Shown: one piece after another, positions 16,731-25,990 of the stretch
How the letters are laid out: each line of letters opens with the position of its first letter
How positions within the stretch are numbered: position 1 is the stretch's first letter
Origin: Leptospira biflexa serovar Patoc strain 'Patoc 1 (Paris)'
Lineage (GTDB): Bacteria; Spirochaetota; Leptospiria; Leptospirales; Leptospiraceae
Length of the DNA stretch: 64,000 nt
NCBI RefSeq assembly: GCF_000017685.1
Contig: NC_010602.1
Span: 124,001 to 188,000 of the forward strand
Reading direction: 5' to 3'
Translations under genes and position numbers: made by a program
The notes under the pieces: model-generated
Seen by the model: only the letters and a program-made list of their open reading frames with translations
Told to the model about the DNA's origin: nothing
Databases searched by the model: none

Positions 16731-17102
16731 ATGGAAAAACAAATCATGGACATTCTTAACGCGGGAATCGGTCTTTTTCAATCTGGAAAAGAAGGTTTAG
16801 AAAAAGCAAAAACACAATTGGAAACTACTTACAATGAGTTAGTATCCAAAGGTGCTTTGGACAATACTGAGGATTCAGTAAAGATCCGCCAATCTGTGGA
16901 CAAAATCCTAACAGACATTAAAGAATTCTCTAGTGTTGCTGGAAAAAACTACGATGAAACTCGTTCTAAAATCGTAGAAAACTACAACAAAATTGCTGAA
17001 GAAATCAAAGCAAAAATGCCTGAAGGAAAAATTGAATCCGTAAAAGCAAAAATCAATGAAGTTGCGGAATCGATCAAAAAAACAGGTGCTGCAAAAGCAT
17101 AA
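16731..17102 (+). CDS. Phasin-like protein
   Basis: A 123-residue, fully helical, lysine- and glutamate-rich protein without signal peptide. It opens [42 protein letters not shown] and ends in an alanine/lysine tail (KKTGAAKA), in line with phasin-related proteins, which coat polyhydroxyalkanoate granules or act as small amphipathic chaperones. A good ribosome site (AGGAG) precedes the ATG. It has its own operator-like region upstream and terminator downstream, so it is probably a single-gene unit with high, controlled expression. Confidence 0.75.
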   Translation: MEKQIMDILNAGIGLFQSGKEGLEKAKTQLETTYNELVSKGALDNTEDSVKIRQSVDKILTDIKEFSSVAGKNYDETRSKIVENYNKIAEEIKAKMPEGKIESVKAKINEVAESIKKTGAAKA

Positions 17103-17116
17103 TCATCATTTCTGAA

Positions 17117-17150
17117 AGAGAGGGTCGGGTTTCCGGCCTTTTCTCTCTTC
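17117..17150 (+). terminator. Rho-independent terminator
   Basis: A stem of about 12 pairs, AAGAGAGGGTCGG with CCGGCCTTTTCTCTCTT (allowing G-T pairs) around a GTTT loop, followed by TTCTTTCG, 15 bases after the phasin-like stop. Confidence 0.75.
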
Positions 17151-17357
17151 TTTCGTAACATCTTAAATTCAGTCTAAAATCTCTTTCCTTATTTACTTCC
17201 CTTTCTCTTTTTTCATAAGAACCACTGAAGCGTATTCGAATGTTTGATTTCTGTTGCGTTAATGAGCAATGAGACAAGCCATCATTCTATGATTTCGATT
17301 GTACCTGCCTCACTTTCCCTATTGACAGACATTTGTTTTTGATGCAATTTGACCTCT

Positions 17358-18203
17358 ATGTTCTGCTCAAAAAAACTGATCTTAGGCTCACTATTTTTTC
17401 TTTTCTCTTGTGGTACGGCCGACTTAAGACCACCCCATTTATCTTATGATAAGATTGATCCTGAGTTAAAGAAAAAAGGCATAACAGTAGTTACCAATCC
17501 TCCCATCAAAGAATTAAGTCCTGGGGATTGGAAAGAGTATAAACAAGTTCAGTTTATACTTAAAGATGTATGGCATAATCATTTTGTCAGATTTTTTACT
17601 CCTATCAAAGAACAAGAAATCAGGATGCGGGTATATTTGGATTTCGAAGCTGATGCCATGCAAGTTGAGTTATTAGGTGGAGAGAAAAAAGGTTTTATCT
17701 ACGGATTAGAAAAAAAAGTTACTTATCAAATTTCTCCAGAAACAGGGAAAGCTTACAGTGACGATACTGAAGTTAGAATATATCTCGAGTCACTTCGATC
17801 TTACCTTACTTTACCATGGCGACTTAAGAACTATCCTATCATCCAATATGCAGGCCAAAAACAAAAACTAGAACAAAACTATGAAGTGGTTTATTTCACA
17901 TCCGTTCAAATGAATGCCACTCCCGATACAGACCAATATGTTGGTTATTTTGAACAAAAAAGTGGTGCATTGGAATGGTTAGAATTCACCTATCGAGAAT
18001 TGTTTAGTTTTTACCAAGGTGTTTTGAAATTTGGATTTTATGAACCTTGGAATGGAAAACAATACCCAAGACGGATCACCATCTTAGATCGATTCGAAGA
18101 TCCAGACTTTGTCCATGAACTCCGAATTGAAAAAATCGAAATCCCAGTGAAACCAATGGAAGAAGTGGATAAGGTTTTGGAATTACCAGAGAAGGGGAAG
18201 TGA
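17358..18203 (+). CDS. Lipoprotein of unknown function
   Basis: A protein of about 281 residues, signal MFCSKKLILGSLFFLFSC with acylated Cys18. The ATG at 17358 is preferred over a TTG at 17349. The body has no motif I recognise; the aromatic-rich segments LRSYLTLPWRLKNYPIIQYAG and ELFSFYQGVLKFGFYEPWNGKQYPRRITILDRF suggest a beta-rich outer-membrane-associated lipoprotein. A TTGACA hexamer at 17322 may be its -35 element, though the -10 is poor. It converges on tonB with a hairpin between. Confidence 0.72.
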   Translation: MFCSKKLILGSLFFLFSCGTADLRPPHLSYDKIDPELKKKGITVVTNPPIKELSPGDWKEYKQVQFILKDVWHNHFVRFFTPIKEQEIRMRVYLDFEADAMQVELLGGEKKGFIYGLEKKVTYQISPETGKAYSDDTEVRIYLESLRSYLTLPWRLKNYPIIQYAGQKQKLEQNYEVVYFTSVQMNATPDTDQYVGYFEQKSGALEWLEFTYRELFSFYQGVLKFGFYEPWNGKQYPRRITILDRFEDPDFVHELRIEKIEIPVKPMEEVDKVLELPEKGK

Positions 18204-18223
18204 GATTGGAGCGGAGAGCCCGG

Positions 18224-18246
18224 TCCACCACTGGAACAGTGGTGGA
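18224..18246. terminator. Hairpin between convergent genes
   Basis: A perfect 10-bp stem TCCACCACTG / CAGTGGTGGA with a GAA loop in the 57-base gap between the convergent lipoprotein gene and tonB. Neither side has a proper U-run, so termination is plausible in both directions but not certain. Confidence 0.5.
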
Positions 18247-18260
18247 TTCGCCCATAGAGT

Positions 18261-18857
18261 TTAATTCAATGTAAATCGAATGGGAACAAGCACTTTTACA
18301 GTGATGGGTTTTCCTTCTAATACCGAAGGGGAAAATCGTTTTCTGCGATAGACTCTGATGGCTTCTTCTTCTAATCCACCACCTAACTGTTTGCCGACGG
18401 AGCGCACTCGTAGCACTTCCCCTGTGTTGGAGATGATCACTTCTAGTGTCATTGTCCCTGTCACACCAAGTGCTTTTGCATCGGATGTGTATTCAGGACG
18501 AACGTTAGGTGATAAATCTACGGGAGAGGTTGCACCAGAAACAATTGGGTCGGATGCACCAGCGATACGAGGGTCTTCTTTTTTTTCTTCCTTTTCTTTG
18601 TCAGTTAGATCAAAGTCACCATCGGTTGGTTTAGAGTCAGTGCTTGGTTCTTGGATTTGAACGTTGTCAATGAAGGCAACTTCTTCTACAAGGTCATCCA
18701 AACTGTCTGTCTCCAAATGAGGTGTGAACCAAAAAAGAATGATTAACGCCTGTATGACGGCAGATATTCCAAGACCCGTTTCCATACGGTAACGATCAAT
18801 GAATCTATGGATTCTTTCTCGTTTGGATCTTTTTTGTGTAACAACTGTTCCGCTCAC
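18261..18857 (-). CDS. tonB: TonB energy-transducing protein
   Basis: A 198-residue protein with one N-terminal membrane helix ([14 protein letters not shown]), a charged linker rich in Asp, Glu, Lys and Pro, and a C-terminal TonB domain ([48 protein letters not shown]). It carries proton-motive energy from ExbB/ExbD to outer-membrane receptors for iron complexes, vitamin B12 and similar ligands. The start is a GTG one base after the exbD stop. It is the last gene of an exbB-exbD-exbD-tonB operon. No receptor gene lies in the window. Confidence 0.9.
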   Translation of the reverse strand: MSGTVVTQKRSKRERIHRFIDRYRMETGLGISAVIQALIILFWFTPHLETDSLDDLVEEVAFIDNVQIQEPSTDSKPTDGDFDLTDKEKEEKKEDPRIAGASDPIVSGATSPVDLSPNVRPEYTSDAKALGVTGTMTLEVIISNTGEVLRVRSVGKQLGGGLEEEAIRVYRRKRFSPSVLEGKPITVKVLVPIRFTLN

Positions 18858-18858
18858 G

Positions 18859-19281
18859 TTACTTACCTTTTAATCCGCCACCTTGGGTGGTCTTGGTAAC
18901 AAGAGATACCTTTAAGGCACCAATCTCTCGGAGGGTTTCAAAAACACTGTCTAGTTCTTCATAGGTTAAGTCTTGGTCAGCGTGGATCAAAACTTTAAGA
19001 TCAGGTGTTGTGGAAATTTTGGCTCTGATTTCACTCATCGCTTCGTTCAGTTCCATTTTCACTGAGTTGAAATAAACAGTTCTTTTTTCGTCAGCAGTTA
19101 GGTAAAGATTGGCGATCTTTTTGTTTAACTGCTCTCCTCCAGGAACATCTGGTAAATTGATGGGAAGGTCAGGATCGGAATCCAATACGGAGGTTACCAT
19201 AAAGAACACGAGAAGTAAGAAGGCAATGTCTGCCATCGAACTCACTGGAACTGAAGGTGCGACTCTCTTTCTTCGTAACAT
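18859..19281 (-). CDS. exbD: ExbD/TolR biopolymer transport protein
   Basis: A 140-residue ExbD: short basic start, then [21 protein letters not shown] with the conserved membrane aspartate (Asp18) of the proton path, and a periplasmic domain ([35 protein letters not shown]) of the ExbD/TolR fold. It is the second of two consecutive exbD genes; the stop of the first is one base before its ATG. The two differ mainly in the periplasmic part and may form a hetero-dimer. Confidence 0.92.
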   Translation of the reverse strand: MLRRKRVAPSVPVSSMADIAFLLLVFFMVTSVLDSDPDLPINLPDVPGGEQLNKKIANLYLTADEKRTVYFNSVKMELNEAMSEIRAKISTTPDLKVLIHADQDLTYEELDSVFETLREIGALKVSLVTKTTQGGGLKGK

Positions 19282-19282
19282 A

Positions 19283-19702
19283 TTATTTCTTCTTTCTCAC
19301 TGAGATTTTTTCAAATCCGCGAAGTTGTACTGCTGATAAAGCATCCAACATCTTTGCATATTTGGTATCACCGGTTGTAACAATGAGTGCTAGTTTGTTT
19401 TTCAGATCTGGGATTTCCATTTGGTTTAGGTCATCACGAAATTCTTGTAAACTAACATATTCTTTTGTTCCGAACGCTGAGTTACGCATCTTGTAACGAT
19501 CTTGAGTGACCAAAATTTCATATACATTCTTACGCAAAAATGGCTGAGGTTCGGATTGTTTGCGAGGAAGAGAAATGTTAAGTCCTTCCTTCACAAAGAA
19601 TACTGCTGTTACCATAAAAAATACCAAGAGTAGAAAGGCAATGTCCGACATGGATGCTGCCGAAATTTCCTCTATTTCTTGTTTTTTCTTTAACTTGATC
19701 AT
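19283..19702 (-). CDS. exbD: ExbD/TolR biopolymer transport protein
   Basis: A 139-residue ExbD with N-terminal [22 protein letters not shown], including the membrane aspartate, and a periplasmic domain ending [21 protein letters not shown]. It follows exbB after 22 bases and precedes the second exbD. Paired exbD genes are common outside the enterobacteria, where each ExbB pentamer is thought to hold two ExbD helices. Confidence 0.92.
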   Translation of the reverse strand: MIKLKKKQEIEEISAASMSDIAFLLLVFFMVTAVFFVKEGLNISLPRKQSEPQPFLRKNVYEILVTQDRYKMRNSAFGTKEYVSLQEFRDDLNQMEIPDLKNKLALIVTTGDTKYAKMLDALSAVQLRGFEKISVRKKK

Positions 19703-19724
19703 GGTTCGTTACTTACCGTTTGCT

Positions 19725-20564
19725 TTACGCTTTTTTTCCGGCTTTGAGTTTTAAGTATTCTTTGTAGATTTTGTTTGCTGCTTCTTCTACTTCAGAAGTA
19801 AAAAAACCAACTCGGCCTTGTAAGTATTGGTAGAATGTCATCGCAGGGATCGCAACGATCAGACCAGCTGCTGTAGTGATAAGGGCTTCTTTGATACCAC
19901 CTGCGACCACTTTTGCGTTTACTTGGTCAGCGTTTGCAATCGCATCAAAAGCGTTGATCATACCAGATACGGTTCCAAGGAATCCAACGAGTGGAGCAAT
20001 TGTGGAAACTGCTGAAAGAACAGTGAGTCCTTTTTCTAAGAGAGTCATGACTTCACCCGCTTCTCTTTCGATACCAGCGGCAAAAATTTCAGGGTCGTTT
20101 TGGGAAACTTCCATTCCATTTTTTAAGACATCAGTGATTCGTTGTCCTTCATTCGCTTTTAGGAATTCGTCTACACCTTGCATACCAGAAGCATCAATCG
20201 CATCTTGTAAATCTTGGTTGTAACCTTTTCTCACAAGCTTTGCTGTGAAAAAAAAGTACATCCTTTCGAGAATCACTCCAAATCCAACGATGGAAGCGAG
20301 TAGGAGTGGCCACATGGACCATCCACCAGTCACAAATAATTTAACGAGCCCGATTTCCGATTCTTGCGGAGCGGATTCTTGTGGTGCTTCAGCGGCAGGT
20401 GCAGGAGTTTCAGCTGGTGCTTCTGTGTTTTGCGTAGTATCTGTGCTAGTTGTTGTTGGGGTAGATTGTGCTTCGATTCTACCTGCAATTGTAAAAATTG
20501 TGATGAGTGCGATCACAACAGACAAAGTGATGTTTTTCTTTGCCAGGTTACATGAAACGTTCAT
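19725..20564 (-). CDS. exbB: ExbB/TolQ-family proton channel protein
   Basis: About 279 residues. An N-terminal signal-like segment is followed by a Pro/Ala/Thr/Glu-rich linker (about residues 40-75), a form of ExbB with a periplasmic extension, and then the MotA/TolQ/ExbB core: [25 protein letters not shown], then [25 protein letters not shown] and the last helix [24 protein letters not shown]. With ExbD it forms the inner-membrane proton channel that powers TonB. The start at 20564 is favoured by GGAG seven bases upstream; an ATG at 20576 is in frame. A Pho-box-like site lies about 60 bases upstream. Confidence 0.9.
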   Translation of the reverse strand: MNVSCNLAKKNITLSVVIALITIFTIAGRIEAQSTPTTTSTDTTQNTEAPAETPAPAAEAPQESAPQESEIGLVKLFVTGGWSMWPLLLASIVGFGVILERMYFFFTAKLVRKGYNQDLQDAIDASGMQGVDEFLKANEGQRITDVLKNGMEVSQNDPEIFAAGIEREAGEVMTLLEKGLTVLSAVSTIAPLVGFLGTVSGMINAFDAIANADQVNAKVVAGGIKEALITTAAGLIVAIPAMTFYQYLQGRVGFFTSEVEEAANKIYKEYLKLKAGKKA

Positions 20565-20622
20565 GAATGTCTCCATATCTAATTGATATGTTTCAAATCT
20601 AGTGGATCTCTGTTACATTTAG

Positions 20623-20640
20623 ATGACAGATGGATGACAA
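20623..20640 (-). promoter_or_regulatory. Pho-box-like direct repeat upstream of exbB
   Basis: Read on the minus strand the sequence is TTGTCATCCATCTGTCAT: two 7-base direct repeats (TTGTCAT and CTGTCAT) with a 4-base spacer, the layout and near-consensus of a PhoB binding box. It lies between the end of the B12-binding-type gene and the exbB start. A good -10 element at the usual distance is not obvious. No PhoB gene is in the window. Confidence 0.45.
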
Positions 20641-20649
20641 AGAGAGTAA

Positions 20650-21426
20650 TTAAGCTGTCAAAAAGAACTCTCTGAGTTTCGGAATCCCTTCTAAAAACAG
20701 GGCAGGGCCCGGTTGTAATATAATGCTTGGGTCCATTTCATAAATTCGGTTGTTTTGGAGAAAGCCAGTCGACTGCCACTCGGGTTTGTTCCGGACCCAG
20801 TCCCAGTCCATCGCCTTCCCACACCAAGAACCTACGTAGATGTCAGGGTTGGCCTCCCTCACATCCTCCGCTTGGATGATGCGGTCTTTGGCGAGTTTAC
20901 GGTCTTTGAGATGGGAAAAACAGTCGATCCCACCTGCCAGAGCGACCGCTTCGCTCACCCATTGGATCCCCGTGATGATGGGTTCGTCCCATTCCTGGAA
21001 AAACACGGTGGGTCTTTTGGAAATGGATTCATTTTGTTTTTGCCAGGTTTGGATTTGGTGTTTCCAACCATCAGTGATGTTTTTGGCTTTTTCGGATTGG
21101 CCCACAATGTTTCCAATGATTTGCATATTGGTGATGATTTCAGCGATGGAACGTTGGTTGAAGATGAGCACATTTAACCCACGTTCAATGAGGTCTTTGG
21201 CAAGTTGGCCTTGGATGTCTGAAAAACCGATGACTAAGTCTGGTTCCAGTGAGAGTATTTTTTTGAGATTCCCACTGATAAACGCTGAGACCTTTGTTTT
21301 TTCTTCTTTGGCACGGACAGGTCGTTCTGTATAAACAGAAATCCCCACAATCCGTTTTTCTTCCCCCAAGAGATAAATCATCTCCGTTGGTTCTTCTGTG
21401 AGACAAATGATTCTTTTTGGACCCAT
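20650..21426 (-). CDS. Cobalamin-binding (BtuF-type) protein without signal peptide
   Basis: A 258-residue protein of the periplasmic-binding fold used for B12 and iron complexes: RIICLTEEPTEMIYLLGEEKRIVGIS, FISGNLKKILSLEPDLVIGFSDIQG, FFQEWDEPIITGIQWVSEAVALAGG and DPSIILQPGPALFLEGIPKLREFF. It lacks an N-terminal signal, so the product should stay in the cytoplasm, unlike transporter BtuF. Such signal-less forms are annotated as cobalamin-binding proteins in many genomes. It follows the KtrA gene after seven bases and is the last gene of that run. Confidence 0.78.
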   Translation of the reverse strand: MGPKRIICLTEEPTEMIYLLGEEKRIVGISVYTERPVRAKEEKTKVSAFISGNLKKILSLEPDLVIGFSDIQGQLAKDLIERGLNVLIFNQRSIAEIITNMQIIGNIVGQSEKAKNITDGWKHQIQTWQKQNESISKRPTVFFQEWDEPIITGIQWVSEAVALAGGIDCFSHLKDRKLAKDRIIQAEDVREANPDIYVGSWCGKAMDWDWVRNKPEWQSTGFLQNNRIYEMDPSIILQPGPALFLEGIPKLREFFLTA

Positions 21427-21433
21427 GGTTTTT

Positions 21434-22129
21434 TTAAGTTTCTAAAAATTTGGAAAGATCGGATTGAGATCCAAACAAAACCACAATATCTTCTTCTCTG
21501 AGAACCGTACTCCCGTGTGGGATTCCGAGGATTTTTTCCGTTTTGGAATCGGAGGCACGCTTTGTTTCTTTATCAGTGAATGGACGTTTGATGGTAATCA
21601 CATTGATATTGTATTTGTGACGAAGGTCTGCTTCTGCAATGGTTTTGTTGATATATCGTTTGGGAACTGTGACTTCTACCACACTGTATTCGTCTGATAA
21701 TAAAAAACTCGAACGCATCCCCACAAAAGAAAATATTTCCGCCATACTCCTTGCTGCTTTTTCTTCTGGGTTGAACAAGTCTCGGATTCCAAGTAATTCC
21801 AAAACCCTTTTTTGCAGTTCTGTTTGGTATCTTGCATAAATTTGTTTCACACCTGATTTTTTTAAACTATCAGCACAAATAATGGAGGTTTCAAAATCAT
21901 CAGCGAGTGCAATTACCGCATAGTCTACATCGCCAATCCCTTGGGAACGTAATGCGTGTTCATCGGTCGCATCTAGTGTGACGGCAACTGTTACGTGTTC
22001 TTTGATGGAATCGATGATGACTGGGTCTTTGTCGATTGCGATGACTTCGTGTCCATCTTCAAAAAGATAACGAACAAATAATTTTCCAAAACTTCCGATA
22101 CCGATGACAGCGATTTTTTTTCTTTGCAT
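21434..22129 (-). CDS. KtrA/TrkA-type potassium uptake regulator
   Basis: A 231-residue cytoplasmic protein with an RCK_N Rossmann domain (IAVIGIGSFGKLFVRYLFEDGHEVIAIDKDP) and a C-terminal RCK_C domain (about 140-225; EVTVPKRYINKTIAEADLR...VLREEDIVVLFG). One RCK unit indicates the KtrA type, a ring that gates the membrane subunit according to nucleotide binding. The neighbouring gene, ending two bases before its start, encodes that membrane subunit, so the two form a K+ uptake system. Confidence 0.9.
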   Translation of the reverse strand: MQRKKIAVIGIGSFGKLFVRYLFEDGHEVIAIDKDPVIIDSIKEHVTVAVTLDATDEHALRSQGIGDVDYAVIALADDFETSIICADSLKKSGVKQIYARYQTELQKRVLELLGIRDLFNPEEKAARSMAEIFSFVGMRSSFLLSDEYSVVEVTVPKRYINKTIAEADLRHKYNINVITIKRPFTDKETKRASDSKTEKILGIPHGSTVLREEDIVVLFGSQSDLSKFLET

Positions 22130-22131
22130 GA

Positions 22132-23949
22132 TTAACCTACAACTACATATTCTTTGGGATATTCGTAAGCGATATGGTCTACTTTTTTAGATAGGGCAAT
22201 GAGTAAGGTAAGAATTCCAACTCTTCCCACAAACATAACAACACAAATGATAATTTTACCAGAATCGGAAAGATGTGGTGTAAGCCCTCTTGATAATCCT
22301 GTCGTACTAAAGGCAGAAACGGCTTCAAAACACAAATCGATAAAATGAGCATTTTCAGTAAGTAAAAGACAGAAGATTGCGATAAAAATAACAAATAGAG
22401 ATAACACAATGGTAGCACCTGCCCTCGAAATCGTTGAATCAGCAATGGTTCGGTAGTCGATTTCCATACGACTCTTTCCGCGAATTTGATTTGTGATATT
22501 TAGTATGGATATTGCAAATGTTGTGGTTTTGATTCCACCACCTGTGGAAACAGGGGAGCCGCCTACCCACATCAGAAAAAATGTAACAAATGTCATAGGA
22601 TGACCCATAAGACCTAAATCAAAAGTATGGAGTCCACCAGATCGGGTGGTCACTGAATAGAATAATGAGTGGAATAGTTTTTCTTCCATCGAAAATTCTT
22701 TTAAGCTCATATCCCATTCTAATAACAAATGAGAGGTCCAACCAAATATTAATAACAAAGCAGACATTCGAAATACTAATTTCGATGTAAGTGACCACCG
22801 AAATATTTGATCTCTTGGATGGAATAATCGAGTTCGAATTTGGTAAAGCACAGGAAAACCTAAGGATCCAAAAACAATGAGAAACATAAGAATCGTTAAA
22901 AATCCTTCCGAATCTCTAAATGCTTCTGTCGCCATTCCATTTGGCATCAAACTAAAACCAGCGTTGCAAAATGCTGAGATAGAATGAAATACCGAATAAT
23001 AAATTTTTTCTGGAAATGATACAGGAAAGTTTTTTGGAAAACTACAGAAGAGTAATGTGGCTCCTACAAATTCAATCGCTAATGTTTGTAAGGTGATTTG
23101 TTTTAATGTGTCCTTAGCACGACCCATAGTTTCTTCCGAAAGCAGGTCTTTTAACATCAGTGTGTCACTCACGGAACCTTTTCCCGTGAGAAAGATGGAA
23201 AAAAAACTTGTGAGGGTCATAAGGCCAAGCCCACCCACTTGGATGAGAAGTAAAATCACAAGTTGTCCCGTGAGCGTAAATTGGCTACTGATATCAAGTG
23301 TAGACAATCCAGTGACACAAGTGGCACTGATCGTTGTGAAGAGAATGTCAATGGTACGAACATCTCCATTGGTTGATTTTGGAAAATGTAAAAAACAAAC
23401 TCCCATGAGAATGATAAAGGCAAATGAACCCACAAATACAATGGAGGGATTTAGTTTTTTTGACTCTCTCTTTTTCGATAGCCGAAAGAAATGGGCTAAA
23501 TTTGAAAATAAAAACAGAAACTGATTGGCTGATAAAAAGATGAGTGTGGTGTCATCACCGGAGATATGATATGATTTTAAAACAGAGATGATATTTTTTT
23601 CATAAATCACCTCAAGGCCTAACATTAGGAGAATTATCAATTCGATTTTATGTAAATCGAGATACTCTTTCCATTTTTTATTTGTGAAAATTAAGTGAAG
23701 TGTTTCATAACCAATGAAGAAACTAACCAACGTTCGTATGGAAATGGTTACATACGGTTTCCATTCTACTGGATAATAAAATCCAAAATCTAAAATGAGG
23801 ATTGCTACCGATAAAAATCCAAAAAAAATATAAAACATCCGACCCATCGGTCGTAAGTGTTCCATATATAATTTTCGAATTTCGAATCGTTTGGATTGTA
23901 AGGATTCAAAAATTTGGAGTAAAAAAACGAGGATTCGTTTGAACTTCAA
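22132..23949 (-). CDS. KtrB/TrkH-type potassium transporter, long N-terminus
   Basis: A 605-residue membrane protein. The C-terminal 430 residues have the four pore-loop motifs of the Trk/Ktr/HKT family (TCVTGLSTLD, FCNAGFSLM, TRSGGLHTFDLG, FSTTGLSRG), each with the selectivity glycine. The N-terminal 170 residues add about four to five further membrane helices not present in classical KtrB. Translation appears to start at a TTG that overlaps the upstream stop (TTGA); an ATG at about residue 29 is an alternative. It imports K+, probably coupled to Na+ or H+, with the KtrA subunit encoded next. Confidence 0.9.
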   Translation of the reverse strand: MKFKRILVFLLQIFESLQSKRFEIRKLYMEHLRPMGRMFYIFFGFLSVAILILDFGFYYPVEWKPYVTISIRTLVSFFIGYETLHLIFTNKKWKEYLDLHKIELIILLMLGLEVIYEKNIISVLKSYHISGDDTTLIFLSANQFLFLFSNLAHFFRLSKKRESKKLNPSIVFVGSFAFIILMGVCFLHFPKSTNGDVRTIDILFTTISATCVTGLSTLDISSQFTLTGQLVILLLIQVGGLGLMTLTSFFSIFLTGKGSVSDTLMLKDLLSEETMGRAKDTLKQITLQTLAIEFVGATLLFCSFPKNFPVSFPEKIYYSVFHSISAFCNAGFSLMPNGMATEAFRDSEGFLTILMFLIVFGSLGFPVLYQIRTRLFHPRDQIFRWSLTSKLVFRMSALLLIFGWTSHLLLEWDMSLKEFSMEEKLFHSLFYSVTTRSGGLHTFDLGLMGHPMTFVTFFLMWVGGSPVSTGGGIKTTTFAISILNITNQIRGKSRMEIDYRTIADSTISRAGATIVLSLFVIFIAIFCLLLTENAHFIDLCFEAVSAFSTTGLSRGLTPHLSDSGKIIICVVMFVGRVGILTLLIALSKKVDHIAYEYPKEYVVVG

Positions 23950-24632
23950 GGTTTAACGTCTGCTAATTGCTTTTTCTTTTCGCGGTGTTCTTCCAATCTT
24001 TGTTGGTCCACGTAAACATTGGCTCCCGAAAGACCTGTGGATCCTCCAATGATAATGATACTACCAACAATTGTCTTTTCGACTAAAAAAGCTGATGCTA
24101 CGGCTACCGAAGCACCGAAAGCAAAAGGAAAAGTCAAAAAGAAGATGATGTAACCTCTTCTGAATTTTGTTTCTTCATAGATGGCATCTTCATCAAATTC
24201 TTCTTTTTGTTTTTTCTTTAATTCTTGTTTGGTTCTACTTTTTTGGAGTTGGTTTTGTAATGCTTGTTCATTGATTTCACCAGTGAGAGGATTGATCGGT
24301 GAATTTTGTGCATTCGTCAGACTATAAGGATTCATTGCATTCTGACTAGAATTAGAAGGTGTTCGAGAGTTTAGGAGTGCACCAGCACCTGGAATGGAAT
24401 CAATTCCACTGTATTGGGTTTTTGCATTTTTGGGAGTTGCCAGAATGGGTGTTTCAAACTTAGGAGGTAGAGTGACATCCTTTAAAACATTGGATTCTGG
24501 ATCAGAATTGGGTATGTTTCTCAAATCATAATTATTGGTGTCATAAAAACCCTCTTTTGTTTGTCCATATAAGGGACCAAACACCAAAGAAAAGGTGATC
24601 ATCGGCACAAGAATTTGGGAAAATACTCGCAT
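23946..24632 (-). CDS. Exported protein with C-terminal membrane helices
   Basis: A protein of about 228 residues starting at the ATG at 24632, with a signal peptide (MRVFSQILVPMITFSLVFGPLYGQ), a low-complexity Asn/Pro/Ser-rich middle, a lysine/glutamate coiled stretch (LQKSRTKQELKKKQKEEFDED), and two close hydrophobic helices (GYIIFFLTFPFAFGASVAVASAFL and IVGSIIIIGGSTGLSGA). I recognise no family. Its stop overlaps the TTG start of the KtrB gene, so the two are coupled. A TTG at 24650 could extend the N-terminus. Confidence 0.65.
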   Translation of the reverse strand: MRVFSQILVPMITFSLVFGPLYGQTKEGFYDTNNYDLRNIPNSDPESNVLKDVTLPPKFETPILATPKNAKTQYSGIDSIPGAGALLNSRTPSNSSQNAMNPYSLTNAQNSPINPLTGEINEQALQNQLQKSRTKQELKKKQKEEFDEDAIYEETKFRRGYIIFFLTFPFAFGASVAVASAFLVEKTIVGSIIIIGGSTGLSGANVYVDQQRLEEHREKKKQLADVKP

Positions 24633-24662
24633 ACATTCCAGTTTACCCAAACCACATCAGGG

Positions 24663-25973
24663 TCAATCCAATTCACGCCCTGAAAGTTTCGTGGAACGGT
24701 AGTCCAATGAGACAGAACGTAAAATTTCTAAGTCTTTGTCAGAAACGCCTGCCGTGTGGGCATGATGGTACTCTTCGGCCATCGTGGTTCCAAAAAGCCC
24801 TGGGTCATCGGAACCAATGGTGAGTTTCAAATCATTTTGTAAAAATCTTGTGATGGGGTGGTCGATATGGGATTCCAACATTCCAATGTACAAATTGGAT
24901 GAGGGGCAGCATTCAATCACGGCATTTGACTTTGCAATTTTTGACATCGCATAGTTTTGAAATGTGTGCAAATATTGGGACTGGGTTTCATCAAAGGGAA
25001 TCGTAAGGATCTCTGTATCTGGTTTTGTTTTGTATTCCTTACGTTTGATTTCTAACTCTTCCTTAGCATAAAACGGACCATAGGTGGTGATTTCATCGAA
25101 GTACATCAATTCGTGTTCCACTTGGTCTTTGGCTTCAGAAACAAATTCGGTTCTTTCCTCACCTAAAAAATAATCTGAATCGATTCCAAGCGCAAGTGCA
25201 TGACCGAGTCGGTGGGCACCATATTCTGCCGATTCTAAAATCCAACGAACCGCAGAGAAGGGAGTTTTGTCACGAAAACTTTCACCCACATGATACAAAA
25301 TGGAAAGTGCGGTGTTTGGTTCTGCTTTGTTGTCTTTTTGAATGGATTGGAAGAATAATCGTTTGTCTTTGGGAGGGTGGCCTTCTTCAATATGGCAAAA
25401 ATCAATGCCAACGAGCCCATCTCGGATGACTGATTCTTTCTCCATCCAATTTTTCATCCAATCATAATGCCGTTCAAAATTCAAATCTCTATGTAGCGAC
25501 ATCACAAGTTTCCCTTGGATGGGTTTACCCGCTTTTTTGGCGGACTCTTCCCCTTTTTTCAGCCCTTCCAGGGAAGCCATGAGTTTGGAATAAAAACTTT
25601 CTTTCGGTTCCTCTTTGCCAAACATCAAACGGTATTCCGCATAACTGATGTCTTCCAAACTATTGGAAAAAACTACATCATGGGAAACTTCGGTGATTTC
25701 TGGTTCATCAAACTTCACTAAGGCGATGATGAGATTGAACTTTGCTTGGAAATGTAGGAATGGGGCCTTTTCTAGGAAGTGGTATAACTTAGCGAACTCG
25801 TTTTTATCTGCATAATCGTCAAAAAAAGTGGAAGGTCGAATTTTGGTCCCATATGCTTTTTCGTAAGAATCTAAGTATAAGTGCCATCTAGGATTTGGAT
25901 TTTTTTTGCCAATGCGAAACAATGTTTCAGGGGGTAAACATCCATAAAGGTGGTTGTGTAGATCGATATACAT
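24663..25973 (-). CDS. Adenosine deaminase-like metal-dependent hydrolase
   Basis: A 436-residue enzyme of the adenosine/AMP deaminase superfamily. Metal and catalytic motifs are present in order: DLHNHL near residue 6, a mid-protein HVGE, HRLGHAL, and GSDDPGLFGTT near the C-terminus. Length exceeds typical adenosine deaminase (about 340) because of inserts before and after HRLGHAL. It probably removes an amino group from a purine-type substrate in the cytoplasm, but exact specificity is uncertain. It is divergent from the MATE gene with only 17 bases between the two starts, so promoters overlap neighbouring coding DNA. Confidence 0.8.
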   Translation of the reverse strand: MYIDLHNHLYGCLPPETLFRIGKKNPNPRWHLYLDSYEKAYGTKIRPSTFFDDYADKNEFAKLYHFLEKAPFLHFQAKFNLIIALVKFDEPEITEVSHDVVFSNSLEDISYAEYRLMFGKEEPKESFYSKLMASLEGLKKGEESAKKAGKPIQGKLVMSLHRDLNFERHYDWMKNWMEKESVIRDGLVGIDFCHIEEGHPPKDKRLFFQSIQKDNKAEPNTALSILYHVGESFRDKTPFSAVRWILESAEYGAHRLGHALALGIDSDYFLGEERTEFVSEAKDQVEHELMYFDEITTYGPFYAKEELEIKRKEYKTKPDTEILTIPFDETQSQYLHTFQNYAMSKIAKSNAVIECCPSSNLYIGMLESHIDHPITRFLQNDLKLTIGSDDPGLFGTTMAEEYHHAHTAGVSDKDLEILRSVSLDYRSTKLSGRELD

Positions 25974-25990
25974 ATAAAAATGACAAAACT

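Noticed and set aside
17322..17350. TTGACA with a 17-base spacer before the lipoprotein at 17358
   Set aside because: The -10 hexamer CAATTT is a poor match, and the leader would be only a few bases long; kept only as a remark in the gene entry.
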